From NCBI RefSeq assembly GCF_017916275.1, contig NZ_JAFMST010000008.1, positions 194,887-258,886 of the forward strand: DNA of 64,000 nt, in the 5' to 3' direction. Position 1 is the first letter of the stretch. Every line of letters starts with the position of its first letter. The translations under genes were made by a program, and so were the position numbers. Shown one piece after another: positions 18,368-27,205 of the stretch. Under the pieces are notes generated by a model. That model did not search any database. It was not told where the DNA came from and was given only the letters and a program-made list of their open reading frames with translations. This DNA comes from Rubellimicrobium arenae. GTDB taxonomy: Bacteria > Pseudomonadota > Alphaproteobacteria > Rhodobacterales > Rhodobacteraceae.

Positions 18368-20107
18368 ATGGCCAAGGACGACAGCGCGGCGCGCGGCGCA
18401 GCGGAGCTTCGGGCGGCGCGGGCCGAAAGCCGCTGGCTTTATTGGGCGGTCGCCATCTTCAGCTTCTTCGTGAACATGCTGATGCTCACGAGCCCGCTCT
18501 ACATGATGAACGTGTACGACCGGGTGCTGGGCTCGCGATCCGTCGAGACCCTCATCGCGCTGTCGGTGCTGATGGCGTTCCTTTACGCCTGCATGGGCAT
18601 CCTGGACTATGTCCGCGGTCGCGTGATGGGACGGATCGGGGCACGGTTCCAGTCCCGGCTCGACCGTCGGGTCTTCTCGGCGGCGCTGCGGGCTCCCACC
18701 CTGGCCCGCGCCCCGCGCGAGGCGCAGTCGGGGATGCGCGACCTCGAGGCGGTGCAGAAGGCCCTCACCTCGCCCGCGATGATGTCGATGTTCGACCTGC
18801 CCTTCGCGCCCATCTTCTTTGCCGGGATCTTCATCTTCCATCCCTGGCTGGGCTACCTGGCGCTGGGTGGGGCGGCGCTGCTGATCCTGCTTGCGCTGGC
18901 CAACCAGGCCGCGACCCGGCGTCCCCTGGAGATCGCGGCGCAGACGACCATGATCTCCGAAACCATGGGCCAGCAGGTCCGCCACGAGGGCGAGACGATC
19001 CAGTCCCTGGGCATGCGCGACGCCGCCTTCAACCGCTGGCAGCTCGCGCGGGGGCGCTCGCTCGAGACCTCGATCGCGGCGCAGGACGCGGGCGGCACCT
19101 TCTCGGCGGTGATCAAGGCCGTGCGGATGCTTCTGCAGTCGGCGATGCTGGGCCTCGGCGCGTTCCTGGTGCTCGAGGGCTGGGCCACCGGCGGGGTCAT
19201 GATCGCCAGCTCGATCCTCCTGGGCCGTGCCCTGTCGCCCATCGAGACCATCGTGGGCCAATGGGCGATCATCCAGCGTGGCCGGGAAGGCTGGCGCAAC
19301 CTGTCCGTCCTTCTGGGCGAGATCCCGGAAGAGCAGAAGCGCACCGCCCTGCCCCGCCCCAAGGGCCGGCTCGAGGTGGAGCAGGTCACGGTGATCCCCC
19401 CCGGGGAGCAGCAGGCCACCCTGCGGATGGTGTCCTTCCGGGTCGAGCCGGGGCAGGCCGTGGGCGTGATCGGAACCTCCGGCTCGGGCAAGTCCACGCT
19501 GGCGCGCGCGATCACCGGGACGTGGCGCGTGGCCGCAGGCAAGATCCGGCTGGATGGCGCGGCCCTGGACCAGTACGATGCGGACGTGCTGGGCAAGTAC
19601 GTGGGCTACCTTCCGCAGCGGGTGGCGCTGTTCGACGGCACCATCAAGGAGAACATCGCCCGCCTGTCCTCGAACCCCGACGATGCCGAGGTGGTGCGCG
19701 CGGCCAGGGCCGCGGCGGCGCACGACATGATCCTTCGACTGCCCGACGGCTATGACACGCGGGTGACGGCGAACGGCGGTCGGCTGTCGGGCGGCCAGAT
19801 CCAGCGGATCGGACTGGCGCGCGCGCTTTATGGCGACCCTGTCGTCGTGGTGCTCGACGAGCCCAACTCGAATCTCGACAACGACGGGTCGATGGCCCTG
19901 AACGCCGCGATCAAGTCGCTCAAGGAAAAGGGGGCGGCGATCCTGATCATGGCGCACCGTCCGGCCGCCATTCAGGAATGCGACATGCTGCTGATGATCG
20001 AGAACGGCGCACGGCGCGCCTTCGGCCCCAAGGAGGAGGTCCTGCGCGAAATGGTCGCCAACCATCGTCAGATCGCGGTCCAGGGCCAGACCGGAGGCGT
20101 GACGTGA
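18368..20107 (+). CDS. Type I secretion ABC permease/ATPase (PrtD family)
   Basis: This is the inner-membrane energiser of a type I secretion system. The 579 residues have about six spans in the first 300 (WLYWAVAIFSFFVNMLMLTS onward) and one ATPase domain: Walker A GTSGSGKST near 369, Q-loop YLPQRVALF, signature LSGGQIQRIGLARAL, Walker B VVVVLDEPNSNLD and H-loop IMAHRP. The PNSNLD form of the D-loop region is typical of PrtD/AprD exporters. No N-terminal C39 peptidase-like domain is present. It is coupled to the HlyD gene by a GTGA overlap. Confidence 0.93.
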   Translation: MAKDDSAARGAAELRAARAESRWLYWAVAIFSFFVNMLMLTSPLYMMNVYDRVLGSRSVETLIALSVLMAFLYACMGILDYVRGRVMGRIGARFQSRLDRRVFSAALRAPTLARAPREAQSGMRDLEAVQKALTSPAMMSMFDLPFAPIFFAGIFIFHPWLGYLALGGAALLILLALANQAATRRPLEIAAQTTMISETMGQQVRHEGETIQSLGMRDAAFNRWQLARGRSLETSIAAQDAGGTFSAVIKAVRMLLQSAMLGLGAFLVLEGWATGGVMIASSILLGRALSPIETIVGQWAIIQRGREGWRNLSVLLGEIPEEQKRTALPRPKGRLEVEQVTVIPPGEQQATLRMVSFRVEPGQAVGVIGTSGSGKSTLARAITGTWRVAAGKIRLDGAALDQYDADVLGKYVGYLPQRVALFDGTIKENIARLSSNPDDAEVVRAARAAAAHDMILRLPDGYDTRVTANGGRLSGGQIQRIGLARALYGDPVVVVLDEPNSNLDNDGSMALNAAIKSLKEKGAAILIMAHRPAAIQECDMLLMIENGARRAFGPKEEVLREMVANHRQIAVQGQTGGVT

Positions 20108-21408
20108 GCGCCGTGTCGGATGTCCGCTGGTCGGCGCGCGCGCCCCTGACCACGGGGTTCCTTTGCCTTGCGCTGCTGGTCGGGGGGTTCGGGGCCTGGG
20201 GCGCCACCACCCACATCATGGGCGCCGTGATCGCCCATGGGCGCGTCGAGGTGGCGCAGAACCGCCAGGTCGTCCAGCATCCGGACGGCGGCGTGGTCGC
20301 CGAGATCCTGGTGAAGGAGGGCGACCGCGTCGAGCAGGGCGACCTGCTCATCCGGCTCGACGCCGACCAGCTTCATAGTGATCTTGCGGTCGTCGAGGGA
20401 CAGCTCCTCGAGGTGCTGGCGCGGAAGGCACGCCTCGAGGCCGAGGAAGGCGACGCCACGAGCCTGAGCTTCGACCCGCTGCTGCGCGAGTCGACGAACC
20501 CCGTGGCCGCCGATCTCATGGCCGGGTCGGAGCGGCTGTTCCGGGCGCGGCTGGAAACGGCCGAGCGCGAGGCCGAGCAGCTGGCCCGTCAGCGGGACCA
20601 GATCTCGGACCAGATCGAGGGCATCAAGGCCCAGCAGAGCGCCATCACCACCCAGCTCGGCCTCATCGAGCGGGAACTGGCGGACCAGCAGTCCCTCTTG
20701 GACAGGGGGCTCGCGCAGGCCGCACGGGTGCTCGAGCTCGAGCGGGAGGAGGCGAACCTCCAGGGCCGGCAGGGCGAGCTGACCGCCGCCGTGGCCCAGG
20801 CGGAAGGACGGATCACGGAGATCGAGATCAACATCCTCCGCATCCAGTCGCAGCGCCGCGAGGAAGCCTCGTCGGCCCTGCGCGACCTGGGCTACAACCT
20901 GATCGAGCAGTCCGAAAAGCGGCAGGCGCTGCTGACGCGGCTGGACCGGCTCGACATCCGGGCGCCTGTGTCGGGGGTGATCTACGGGCTCACGGTCTTT
21001 GCGCCCCGGTCGGTGATCCGGCCGGCGGACCCGCTCCTTTACCTCGTGCCCCAGGACCGGCCGCTGGTGATCTCGGCGCAGGTGGAGCCCATCCACGTCG
21101 ACGAGGTGCATGTCGGCCAGGAAGTGACGCTGCGGTTCTCGGCCTTCAACCAGCGGCAGACGCCCGAGCTCAAGGGGCGGATCATGTCGGTGTCCGCCGA
21201 CGCCTTCCAGGACCAGACCTCGCGGGTGTCCTATTACCGCGCCGAGGTGGAGATCGAGGAAGGCGAAACCGCCAAGCTGCCCCAGGGCATGACCCTGATC
21301 CCCGGCATGCCGGTCGAGGCCTTCGTGCGGACGGGCGATCGGACGCCGCTGTCGTTCCTGACCAAGCCGCTCACCGACTACTTCGCCAAGGCCTTCCGCG
21401 AGACGTGA
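20104..21408 (+). CDS. HlyD/PrtE-type membrane fusion protein
   Basis: The 434-residue adaptor spans the inner membrane once (about 15-40, TTGFLCLALLVGGFGAWGAT) and reaches through the periplasm to a TolC-like channel. A split lipoyl domain (VVQHPDGGVVAEILVKEGDR and later RLDIRAPVSGVIYGLTVF) flanks long coiled coils (about 140-280, rich in Glu, Gln and Arg). The start is a GTG overlapping the ABC stop, with GGAGG upstream. The outer-membrane partner and the RTX-like substrate are not in the window. Confidence 0.92.
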   Translation: MSAVSDVRWSARAPLTTGFLCLALLVGGFGAWGATTHIMGAVIAHGRVEVAQNRQVVQHPDGGVVAEILVKEGDRVEQGDLLIRLDADQLHSDLAVVEGQLLEVLARKARLEAEEGDATSLSFDPLLRESTNPVAADLMAGSERLFRARLETAEREAEQLARQRDQISDQIEGIKAQQSAITTQLGLIERELADQQSLLDRGLAQAARVLELEREEANLQGRQGELTAAVAQAEGRITEIEINILRIQSQRREEASSALRDLGYNLIEQSEKRQALLTRLDRLDIRAPVSGVIYGLTVFAPRSVIRPADPLLYLVPQDRPLVISAQVEPIHVDEVHVGQEVTLRFSAFNQRQTPELKGRIMSVSADAFQDQTSRVSYYRAEVEIEEGETAKLPQGMTLIPGMPVEAFVRTGDRTPLSFLTKPLTDYFAKAFRET

Positions 21409-21463
21409 TGGACGGTCCCCCCACCCCGGGCTAGCTTGCCCGCCGGACAGACGGGGAAAGATC

Positions 21464-21925
21464 ATGAACGACATCGAGGAGCGGCTGCGCGGGATGGGCT
21501 TGGAACTGCCCGAGCCCGCCGCGCCGCTGGCCGCCTATGTGCCCTTCGTGCAGGCGGGGAACCTGCTTCATGTGTCGGGCCAGATCGCGCGCGACGGAAG
21601 CGGCGTGATCCGGGGCACGCTGGGCCAGGACATGGAGGCCGAGGCCGGAGCCCGCGCGGCCCAGGCCTGCGCGCTTCATCTGCTGGCTCAGGTCCGCGCC
21701 GCCTGCGGCGGTGACTGGGATCGGCTGCTGCGCGTGGTCAAGCTCACGGGGTTCGTCGCCTCGGTTCCCGGGTTCTTCGACCAGCCCAAGGTGGTGAACG
21801 GCGCATCCGAGCTCCTCGTCGCGGTGCTGGGCGACCGGGGACGGCACGCCCGGTCGGCGGTGGGCGTCACGGCGCTGCCACTGGGTGCGGCTGTCGAGGT
21901 CGAAGGGGTGTTCCTGCTGCGATGA
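21464..21925 (+). CDS. RidA family protein
   Basis: The 153 residues match the YjgF/YER057c/UK114 family of the longer subgroup: YVPFVQAGNLLHVSGQIARD near the N-terminus and ARSAVGVTALPLGAAVEVEG at the end. Canonical RidA deaminates reactive enamine/imine intermediates from PLP enzymes using an Arg at the subunit interface (here probably in GRHARSAVG). Members of this subgroup often lack tested activity. The next gene starts inside its stop codon (ATGA), so it heads an operon with the GDPD and FemAB-like genes. Confidence 0.88.
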   Translation: MNDIEERLRGMGLELPEPAAPLAAYVPFVQAGNLLHVSGQIARDGSGVIRGTLGQDMEAEAGARAAQACALHLLAQVRAACGGDWDRLLRVVKLTGFVASVPGFFDQPKVVNGASELLVAVLGDRGRHARSAVGVTALPLGAAVEVEGVFLLR

Positions 21926-22674
21926 CCCTGCCCCCAGCCTTTCTCTCGCGCCCCATCGCACACCGGGCGTTGCACGACACCGCCGCCGGACGGCCCGAGA
22001 ACAGCCGCTCCGCGATGCGGGCGGCCATTGCGCAGGGCTACGGCATCGAATGCGATCTCCAGCTGTCGGCCGACGGCGTGCCGATGGTCTTCCATGACGA
22101 GGCGCTGATGAGGCTGACCGGGCAGGACGGGCTGGTCGCGCAGAGGACGGCGGAGGAGCTGGGGCGCATCCCGCTCCGGCACGGCGACGAGGGCATCCCG
22201 ACGCTGGCCGAGGCCCTGGAGCTGGTCGGGGGCCGGGTGCCCTTGCTGATCGAGCTCAAGGACCAGACCGGCGTGCTCGGACCGGGGGACGGGCGACTGG
22301 AGGAGGCCACGGCGGCGGCGTTGAGGGGCTATGAGGGGCCGGTGGCGCTAATGTCCTTCAACCCGCATTCGGTGATCGCCCTCCGGGAGATCGCCCCCGG
22401 GCTCCCACGCGGGCTCACCACTGAGGAGTACCAGCCCAAGGACTGGCCGGGCCTGCCCGGGGAGGTCTGTGCCCGCCTGCGCGGGATTCCCGACTATCAG
22501 GCGGCGGGCGCCTGCTTCATCAGCCATCACGCGCCGGACCTAGGCCGCGCGCGTGTCGGCGAGCTCAGGGCGGAGGGGGCGGCGGTGCTCTGCTGGACGA
22601 TCCGGTCGGCCGAGGCGGAGCGGGAGGCGCGGCGGCTCGCGGACAACGTGACCTTCGAGGGTTACCTGGCGTGA
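21922..22674 (+). CDS. Glycerophosphodiester phosphodiesterase family protein
   Basis: The 250-residue protein has the GDPD TIM-barrel motifs: IAHRALHDTAAGRPENS with the catalytic His and Glu-Asn, ECDLQLSADGVPMVFHDEAL with metal ligands and the second His, and LLIELKDQ. No signal peptide is seen, so it is cytosolic like UgpQ, releasing glycerol-3-phosphate from deacylated phospholipids. It overlaps the neighbours on both sides by 4 bp. Substrate could differ, because the family is broad. Confidence 0.88.
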   Translation: MTLPPAFLSRPIAHRALHDTAAGRPENSRSAMRAAIAQGYGIECDLQLSADGVPMVFHDEALMRLTGQDGLVAQRTAEELGRIPLRHGDEGIPTLAEALELVGGRVPLLIELKDQTGVLGPGDGRLEEATAAALRGYEGPVALMSFNPHSVIALREIAPGLPRGLTTEEYQPKDWPGLPGEVCARLRGIPDYQAAGACFISHHAPDLGRARVGELRAEGAAVLCWTIRSAEAEREARRLADNVTFEGYLA

Positions 22675-23852
22675 CGACGTTGGAGGTGAGCGTCCACGAG
22701 CGCATCGCGGAGATCGCACCCGAGGTCTGGGACGCCTGCGCCTGCCCCGAGGTGGCGGATGGCGGACGGCCGCGCGACCCCTTCACCACGCACCGGTTCC
22801 TCCAGGCGCTGGAGGACAGCCGCAGCGTCGGCGGCCGGTCGGGCTGGCAGCCGCGGCACCTTTCCGTGCAGCTGGACGGCGCGACAATTGCCGTGGCCCC
22901 CCTTTACGCCAAGAGCCACAGCCAGGGAGAGTACATCTTCGACTGGTCCTGGGCCAATGCCTGGGAACGGGCGGGCGGAAGCTACTATCCCAAGCTCCAG
23001 ATCGCGGTGCCGTTCACGCCGGTGACCGGCCGGCGCTTCCTCTGCCGGCCCGGGCACGAGATGGCCGGGCGGTCGGCCATCCTGCAGGCGGCGGTCAAGA
23101 TCGCGGCGGACAACGAGCTGTCCTCGGTCCACGTCACCTTCTGCACCGGGGAGGAGGCCGAGGCCGGCGAGGCCATGGGCCTTCTGCCGCGGGCCTCGCA
23201 GCAGTACCACTGGGAGGACAAAGGCTACGGCAGCTTCGACGGCTTCCTCGAGGCCCTGTCCTCGCGCAAGCGCAAGACCATCCGCAAGGAGCGGGCCGAG
23301 GCGCAGGGCTTCGGCGGCGAGATCGTCGCCCTGACGGGGGCCGGGATCGAACCGCGCCACTGGGACGCCATGTGGCGGTTCTACCAGGATACCGGCGCGC
23401 GGAAATGGGGCAGCCCCTATCTGACGCGCGCCTTCTTCGACCTTGCGGCCGAGCGGCTGGCGGACGACTGCCTCCTGTTCCTCGCGCTCCGGAACGGGCG
23501 GCCGGTGGCGGGCGCCTGGAACTTCTGGGGGCGCGACACGCTGTTCGGCCGCTACTGGGGCGCGACCGAGCACATCCCGATGATGCATTTCGAATTGTGC
23601 TACTATCAGGCCATCGACTGGGCGCTGGCGCACGGCCTGACCCGCGTGGAGGCCGGGGCGCAGGGCGAGCACAAGATCGCGCGCGGCTACCGCCCGGTGA
23701 TGTGCCATTCGCTGCACTGGATCGGGGATGAGCGGTTCCGCGCCGCCATCGCGGATTTCCTGGACCGCGAACGCGAGGCCGTGGGAGAAGAGATCGAGGT
23801 GCTCACGGCCTTGGGTCCCTTCCGGCGCGAGGCCCATATCGAACAGGACTGA
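22671..23852 (+). CDS. FemAB/GNAT-like protein (DUF482 family)
   Basis: The 393 residues belong to the 'peptidogalycan biosynthesis/recognition' family with a GNAT fold. Characteristic segments are PFTTHRFLQALEDSRSVGGR, DWSWANAWERAGGSYYPKLQ, SSRKRKTIRKERAEAQG, and MHFELCYYQAIDWALAHGL followed by EAGAQGEHKIARGYRPV. The family resembles FemX-type aminoacyltransferases but its substrate is unknown. The GTG start overlaps the GDPD stop. No membrane segment is visible. Confidence 0.85.
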   Translation: MTTLEVSVHERIAEIAPEVWDACACPEVADGGRPRDPFTTHRFLQALEDSRSVGGRSGWQPRHLSVQLDGATIAVAPLYAKSHSQGEYIFDWSWANAWERAGGSYYPKLQIAVPFTPVTGRRFLCRPGHEMAGRSAILQAAVKIAADNELSSVHVTFCTGEEAEAGEAMGLLPRASQQYHWEDKGYGSFDGFLEALSSRKRKTIRKERAEAQGFGGEIVALTGAGIEPRHWDAMWRFYQDTGARKWGSPYLTRAFFDLAAERLADDCLLFLALRNGRPVAGAWNFWGRDTLFGRYWGATEHIPMMHFELCYYQAIDWALAHGLTRVEAGAQGEHKIARGYRPVMCHSLHWIGDERFRAAIADFLDREREAVGEEIEVLTALGPFRREAHIEQD

Positions 23853-23856
23853 TGCC

Positions 23857-24477
23857 ATGGCGCTGACGCTCTACACCAACCCGATGTCCCGGGGCCGCAT
23901 GGCCCGCTGGATGCTGGAGGAAGTGGGCGAACCCTACGAGGCCCGCATCCTCGACTATGGCCCGATGATGAAGGCGCCGGAGTACCGGGCCATCAACCCC
24001 ATGGGGAAGGTTCCCGCGCTGGTCCACGACGGAATCGTGGTGACCGAGGTGCCGGCGATCCTGTCCTACCTGGCCGAAAGCTTTCCCCAGGCGGGGCTGA
24101 TGCCCGAGGACCGGGCCGGCTTCTACCGCTGGATGTTCTTCGGGGCCGGTCCGCTGGAATATTCGGTGGCCAATGCGTCGATGGGCTTCGAGGTCCCCCG
24201 GGACCGGCGCGGCATGATGGGCTACGGATGCCTCGAGGATGTGGTCGCGACCCTGGCCGCCCATCTCGAGGGACGGAGCTACTTCTGCGGGGACCGCTTC
24301 TCGGTCGTGGACGTCTACGTGGGGTCCCAGATCGGGTTCGGGCTGCGCTTTGGCACGCTTCCGTCCGAGCCCGCGCTCGCAGCGTACTGGGAGGGGATCA
24401 AGGACAGGCCCGCCGCCGTCAAGGCGGCCGAGATCGACGATCGGCTGCTGGCGGAAAAGAAGGCCGAACATGCCTGA
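23857..24477 (+). CDS. Glutathione S-transferase family protein
   Basis: The 206 residues have a thioredoxin-like N-terminal domain (LTLYTNPMSRGRMARWMLEE, INPMGKVPALVHDGIVVTEV with the cis-Pro and glutathione gamma-Glu site EVPAI) and a helical C-terminal domain (YFCGDRFSVVDVYVGSQIGF with the N-capping box). The Ser of NPMSRGR takes the usual catalytic Ser/Cys position. It begins 4 bp after the preceding gene, and its end overlaps the pterin dehydratase start by 8 bp. The conjugated substrate is unknown. Confidence 0.87.
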   Translation: MALTLYTNPMSRGRMARWMLEEVGEPYEARILDYGPMMKAPEYRAINPMGKVPALVHDGIVVTEVPAILSYLAESFPQAGLMPEDRAGFYRWMFFGAGPLEYSVANASMGFEVPRDRRGMMGYGCLEDVVATLAAHLEGRSYFCGDRFSVVDVYVGSQIGFGLRFGTLPSEPALAAYWEGIKDRPAAVKAAEIDDRLLAEKKAEHA

Positions 24478-24829
24478 CCTCCTCACCGCGGCGGAGCGGG
24501 AGGCGCTGCTGCCGCCTTTGGGCGAGACCGGCTGGGGCGCGGACCCGGCGACGGACTCGCTCAGGAAGATCTGGAAGTTCCGCAGCTTCTCGGAGGCATG
24601 GGCCTTCATGAGCCGGGTCGCGCTGCTTGCGGAAAAGCGCAACCACCATCCGGACTGGCGGAACGTCTACAACGTGGTGGACCTGCGGCTGACCACCCAT
24701 GACGCGGGCGGGCTCACGCGGCTCGACACCGACATGGCGGTCGCGATCGACCGCTACGCCGGGGCCGCGGAGGTGCAGCGGGACCAGACGGAGGAGATCC
24801 GCTGCCTCTGCCAGGCGAGGCCCCGCTAG
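24470..24829 (+). CDS. phhB: Pterin-4a-carbinolamine dehydratase
   Basis: The 119-residue protein dehydrates 4a-hydroxytetrahydrobiopterin, the product of aromatic amino acid hydroxylases, and recycles the cofactor. The active-site signature is EKRNHHPDWRNVYNVVDLRL followed by TTHDAGGLTRLD, with the two adjacent His. The ATG lies inside the end of the GST gene, so the pair is probably coupled. No phenylalanine hydroxylase lies in the window; related proteins also act in molybdopterin contexts. Confidence 0.9.
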   Translation: MPDLLTAAEREALLPPLGETGWGADPATDSLRKIWKFRSFSEAWAFMSRVALLAEKRNHHPDWRNVYNVVDLRLTTHDAGGLTRLDTDMAVAIDRYAGAAEVQRDQTEEIRCLCQARPR

Positions 24830-24837
24830 CCTCCCTC

Positions 24838-25329
24838 TCAGGCCATGGCGGCCAGCATTGCCTCGCCCGCCGTGGCCTCGCAGACGCCGGGGGCGGCTTC
24901 TTCGTTCCAGAGCTTCACCACGCCGTCCTCAATGAGCGCCGAGAACCGCTTGGCGCGGCGGTACAGCCCCACGGGCGGGGCCGTGAACAGCTGGTCCATG
25001 GCCTCGATCCACTCGCCCGAAGGATCCGCGAGCAGCGTGATCCCGGCCATGGTCGCGCCGGTCGCCTCCCCCCAGGCCTTCATGACCCAGGGGTCATTGA
25101 CCGAGACCCCGACGATCTCGTCCACGCCGCGGGCGGTGAGCTTGGCCATGGCGCGCATGTAGCTGGGCACGTGGGCGGTGGAGCAAAGGCCCGTGAAGGC
25201 CCCCGGCACTCCGAAGAGCACCACGCGGCGTCCCGCAAAGAGGCGGCGGGTATCCACCGTTTCCGGTCCTTCGTTTCCCATCCGCATCAGAGTTCCCTCG
25301 GGCAGCCGCCCGCCCACCTCGATCGCCAT
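24838..25329 (-). CDS. Peroxiredoxin (Prx5/AhpC-TSA family)
   Basis: The 163 residues show the Prx5 pattern: VVLFGVPGAFTGLCSTAHVP with the peroxidatic Cys near 49, and a second Cys near the C-terminus in APGVCEATAG that could resolve it. The ATG at 25329 follows AAGGGG. The enzyme reduces hydrogen peroxide and organic peroxides with glutathione or thioredoxin. It is convergent with the pterin dehydratase gene and diverges from the FAD reductase gene across 75 bp. Confidence 0.92.
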   Translation of the reverse strand: MAIEVGGRLPEGTLMRMGNEGPETVDTRRLFAGRRVVLFGVPGAFTGLCSTAHVPSYMRAMAKLTARGVDEIVGVSVNDPWVMKAWGEATGATMAGITLLADPSGEWIEAMDQLFTAPPVGLYRRAKRFSALIEDGVVKLWNEEAAPGVCEATAGEAMLAAMA

Positions 25330-25404
25330 GCCGAATTCCCCTTTTGCGATTGCGTGCGCAGCAAGGGACGATAGGGTGCCCGCCGTCAAGCGGGGAGGGC
25401 TGTG

Positions 25405-26631
25405 ATGACCCATGTCGTGGTGGTGGGGGCCGGTCAGGCCGGACTGGCGCTCGTGGCGCGCCTGAGGGCGGATGGCTTCGAAGGCCAGATCACCCTGATC
25501 GGGGCCGAGCCGCATCCGCCCTACCAGCGCCCGCCCTTGTCCAAGGACTACCTCCTGGGCGAGCTGGAGCGCGAGCGGCTCTACCTGCGGCCCGAGAGCT
25601 TCTACGCCGAGCAGGGCATCGACCTGCGCCTGGGCGCGGAGGTGGCGGCCATCGACACCGGCCGGCAGGAGGTCAGCCTCGTGACCGGGGGCGTCGTCCC
25701 CTATGACGAGCTTGTGCTGACCACCGGCTCCGCGCCGCGCCGGCTGCCGGCGGCGATCGGCGGCGACCTGGACGGCGTGCTGACCATGCGCGACATCCGC
25801 GACGCCGACCGGCTCGCCCCCGAGCTGGTGGAAGGGCGGCGCGTCCTGGTCGTCGGCGGGGGTTATATCGGCCTGGAGGCGGCGGCGGTCTGCGCCAAGC
25901 GCGGGCTTTCGGTCACCCTGATCGAGATGGCACCGCGCATCCTGCAGCGGGTCGCCGCGCCCGAGACCTCGGACTACTTCCGCCGGCTCCACAGCGAGAT
26001 GGGCGTGACCATCCGCGAAGGCGTCGGCCTGGACCGCCTCCTGGGCGAGGACGGGCATGTGCGCGGCGCGGCGCTGTCCACCGGGGAGGAAATCCCGGTC
26101 GACCTCGTGCTCGTGGGCGTGGGGATCGTGCCCAACGCCAAGCTGGCCGAAAGCGCCGGGATCGAGGTGGACAACGGCATCCGCACCGATGAGCTGGGGC
26201 GCACCTCGGTCCCGCATGTCTGGGCCGCGGGGGACTGCGCCTCCCTGCCCCATGGCGACGGGCGGATCCGCCTGGAAAGCGTGGGCAACGCCATCGACCA
26301 GGCCGAGGCGGTGGCCCGGAACATCATGGGCGCCAACGAGCCCTATGTGCCCCAGCCCTGGTTCTGGTCGGACCAGTACGACACCAAGCTGCAGATCGCC
26401 GGGCTCAACACCGGCTATGACCGGGTCTTCGTGCGGCAGGCCGGCGACGGCCCCGACGCGCCCCTCTCGCACTGGTATTACTGCGGCGAGAAGCTGGTCG
26501 CCGTGGATGCCATGAACGACAGCCGCGCCTACATGATCGGCAAGCGGCTCCTGGAGGCGGGCAAGTCGCCCCGGCCCGAGGTCGTGATCGACCCTGCGAC
26601 GGATCTCAAGGCGCTCCTGAAGGCTTCGTGA
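25405..26631 (+). CDS. FAD-dependent ferredoxin reductase-type oxidoreductase
   Basis: The 408 residues have two Rossmann motifs, VVVGAGQAGLALVARLRADG for FAD at the N-terminus and VLVVGGGYIGLEAAAVCAKRG for NAD(P)H near 148, plus the second FAD motif VWAAGDCASLP. The pattern is that of rhodocoxin/putidaredoxin/terpredoxin reductases that pass electrons to a small ferredoxin for cytochrome P450s or Rieske enzymes. ATG 25405 is preferred over the GTG one codon earlier because of its distance from GGAGGG. No ferredoxin or P450 gene is adjacent. Confidence 0.9.
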   Translation: MTHVVVVGAGQAGLALVARLRADGFEGQITLIGAEPHPPYQRPPLSKDYLLGELERERLYLRPESFYAEQGIDLRLGAEVAAIDTGRQEVSLVTGGVVPYDELVLTTGSAPRRLPAAIGGDLDGVLTMRDIRDADRLAPELVEGRRVLVVGGGYIGLEAAAVCAKRGLSVTLIEMAPRILQRVAAPETSDYFRRLHSEMGVTIREGVGLDRLLGEDGHVRGAALSTGEEIPVDLVLVGVGIVPNAKLAESAGIEVDNGIRTDELGRTSVPHVWAAGDCASLPHGDGRIRLESVGNAIDQAEAVARNIMGANEPYVPQPWFWSDQYDTKLQIAGLNTGYDRVFVRQAGDGPDAPLSHWYYCGEKLVAVDAMNDSRAYMIGKRLLEAGKSPRPEVVIDPATDLKALLKAS

Positions 26632-26641
26632 GGCCGGGCGA

Positions 26642-27205
26642 TTGCGGATCGTCGGCGGCATCAACCGGGGGCTCAGGCTCGCCGAGGTGGGCGGGGGCGA
26701 CGCCGCGGCCCACCTGCGCCCCACGAGCGACCGTGTCCGCGAGGCGGTGTTCAACCTGCTTCTGGGCGGACGCTTCGGAGACCCCGTCGCGGGCGCCCGC
26801 GTGCTGGACCTGTTCGCCGGGACCGGGGCGCTGGCCCTGGAGGCACTGTCACGCGGCGCCGCCGAGGCGGTTCTGGTCGACGACGGCCGCGTGGCCGCCC
26901 GGCTGATCCGGGAGAACCTCCGCCTGGCCCGGCGCGAATCCCAGGCGCGGCTCCTGCCGGCGGACGCGGCCCGGCTGCCGGCCAACAGCGGAGAGCCCTT
27001 CTCCCTGGTCTTCCTGGATCCGCCCTACGGCAAGGGCCTTGGCCAGCAGGCTCTGGCGGCGGCAATGGCTGGGGACTGGATCGCCCCCGGCGCAATCGTG
27101 GTCTGGGAAGAGACGGCCCCGATGATGCCGCTGCCGGGGACCTCGCTGCTCGACCGCCGGAGCTATGGCGGCACGACCGTGACCCTGCTGCGCGCGGACC
27201 CTTAG
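26642..27205 (+). CDS. rsmD: 16S rRNA (guanine-966-N2)-methyltransferase RsmD
   Basis: The 187 residues follow the RsmD scheme: RIVGGINRGLRL at the N-terminus, RPTSDRVREAVFNLL, the SAM motif LDLFAGTGALALEALSRGA, and the catalytic LVFLDPPYGKGL. It methylates G966 in helix 31 of 16S rRNA. The start is a TTG, needed because RIVGG is the conserved N-terminus and no ATG or GTG is better placed. The stop overlaps the stop of the convergent kinase gene by 4 bp. Confidence 0.93.
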   Translation: MRIVGGINRGLRLAEVGGGDAAAHLRPTSDRVREAVFNLLLGGRFGDPVAGARVLDLFAGTGALALEALSRGAAEAVLVDDGRVAARLIRENLRLARRESQARLLPADAARLPANSGEPFSLVFLDPPYGKGLGQQALAAAMAGDWIAPGAIVVWEETAPMMPLPGTSLLDRRSYGGTTVTLLRADP

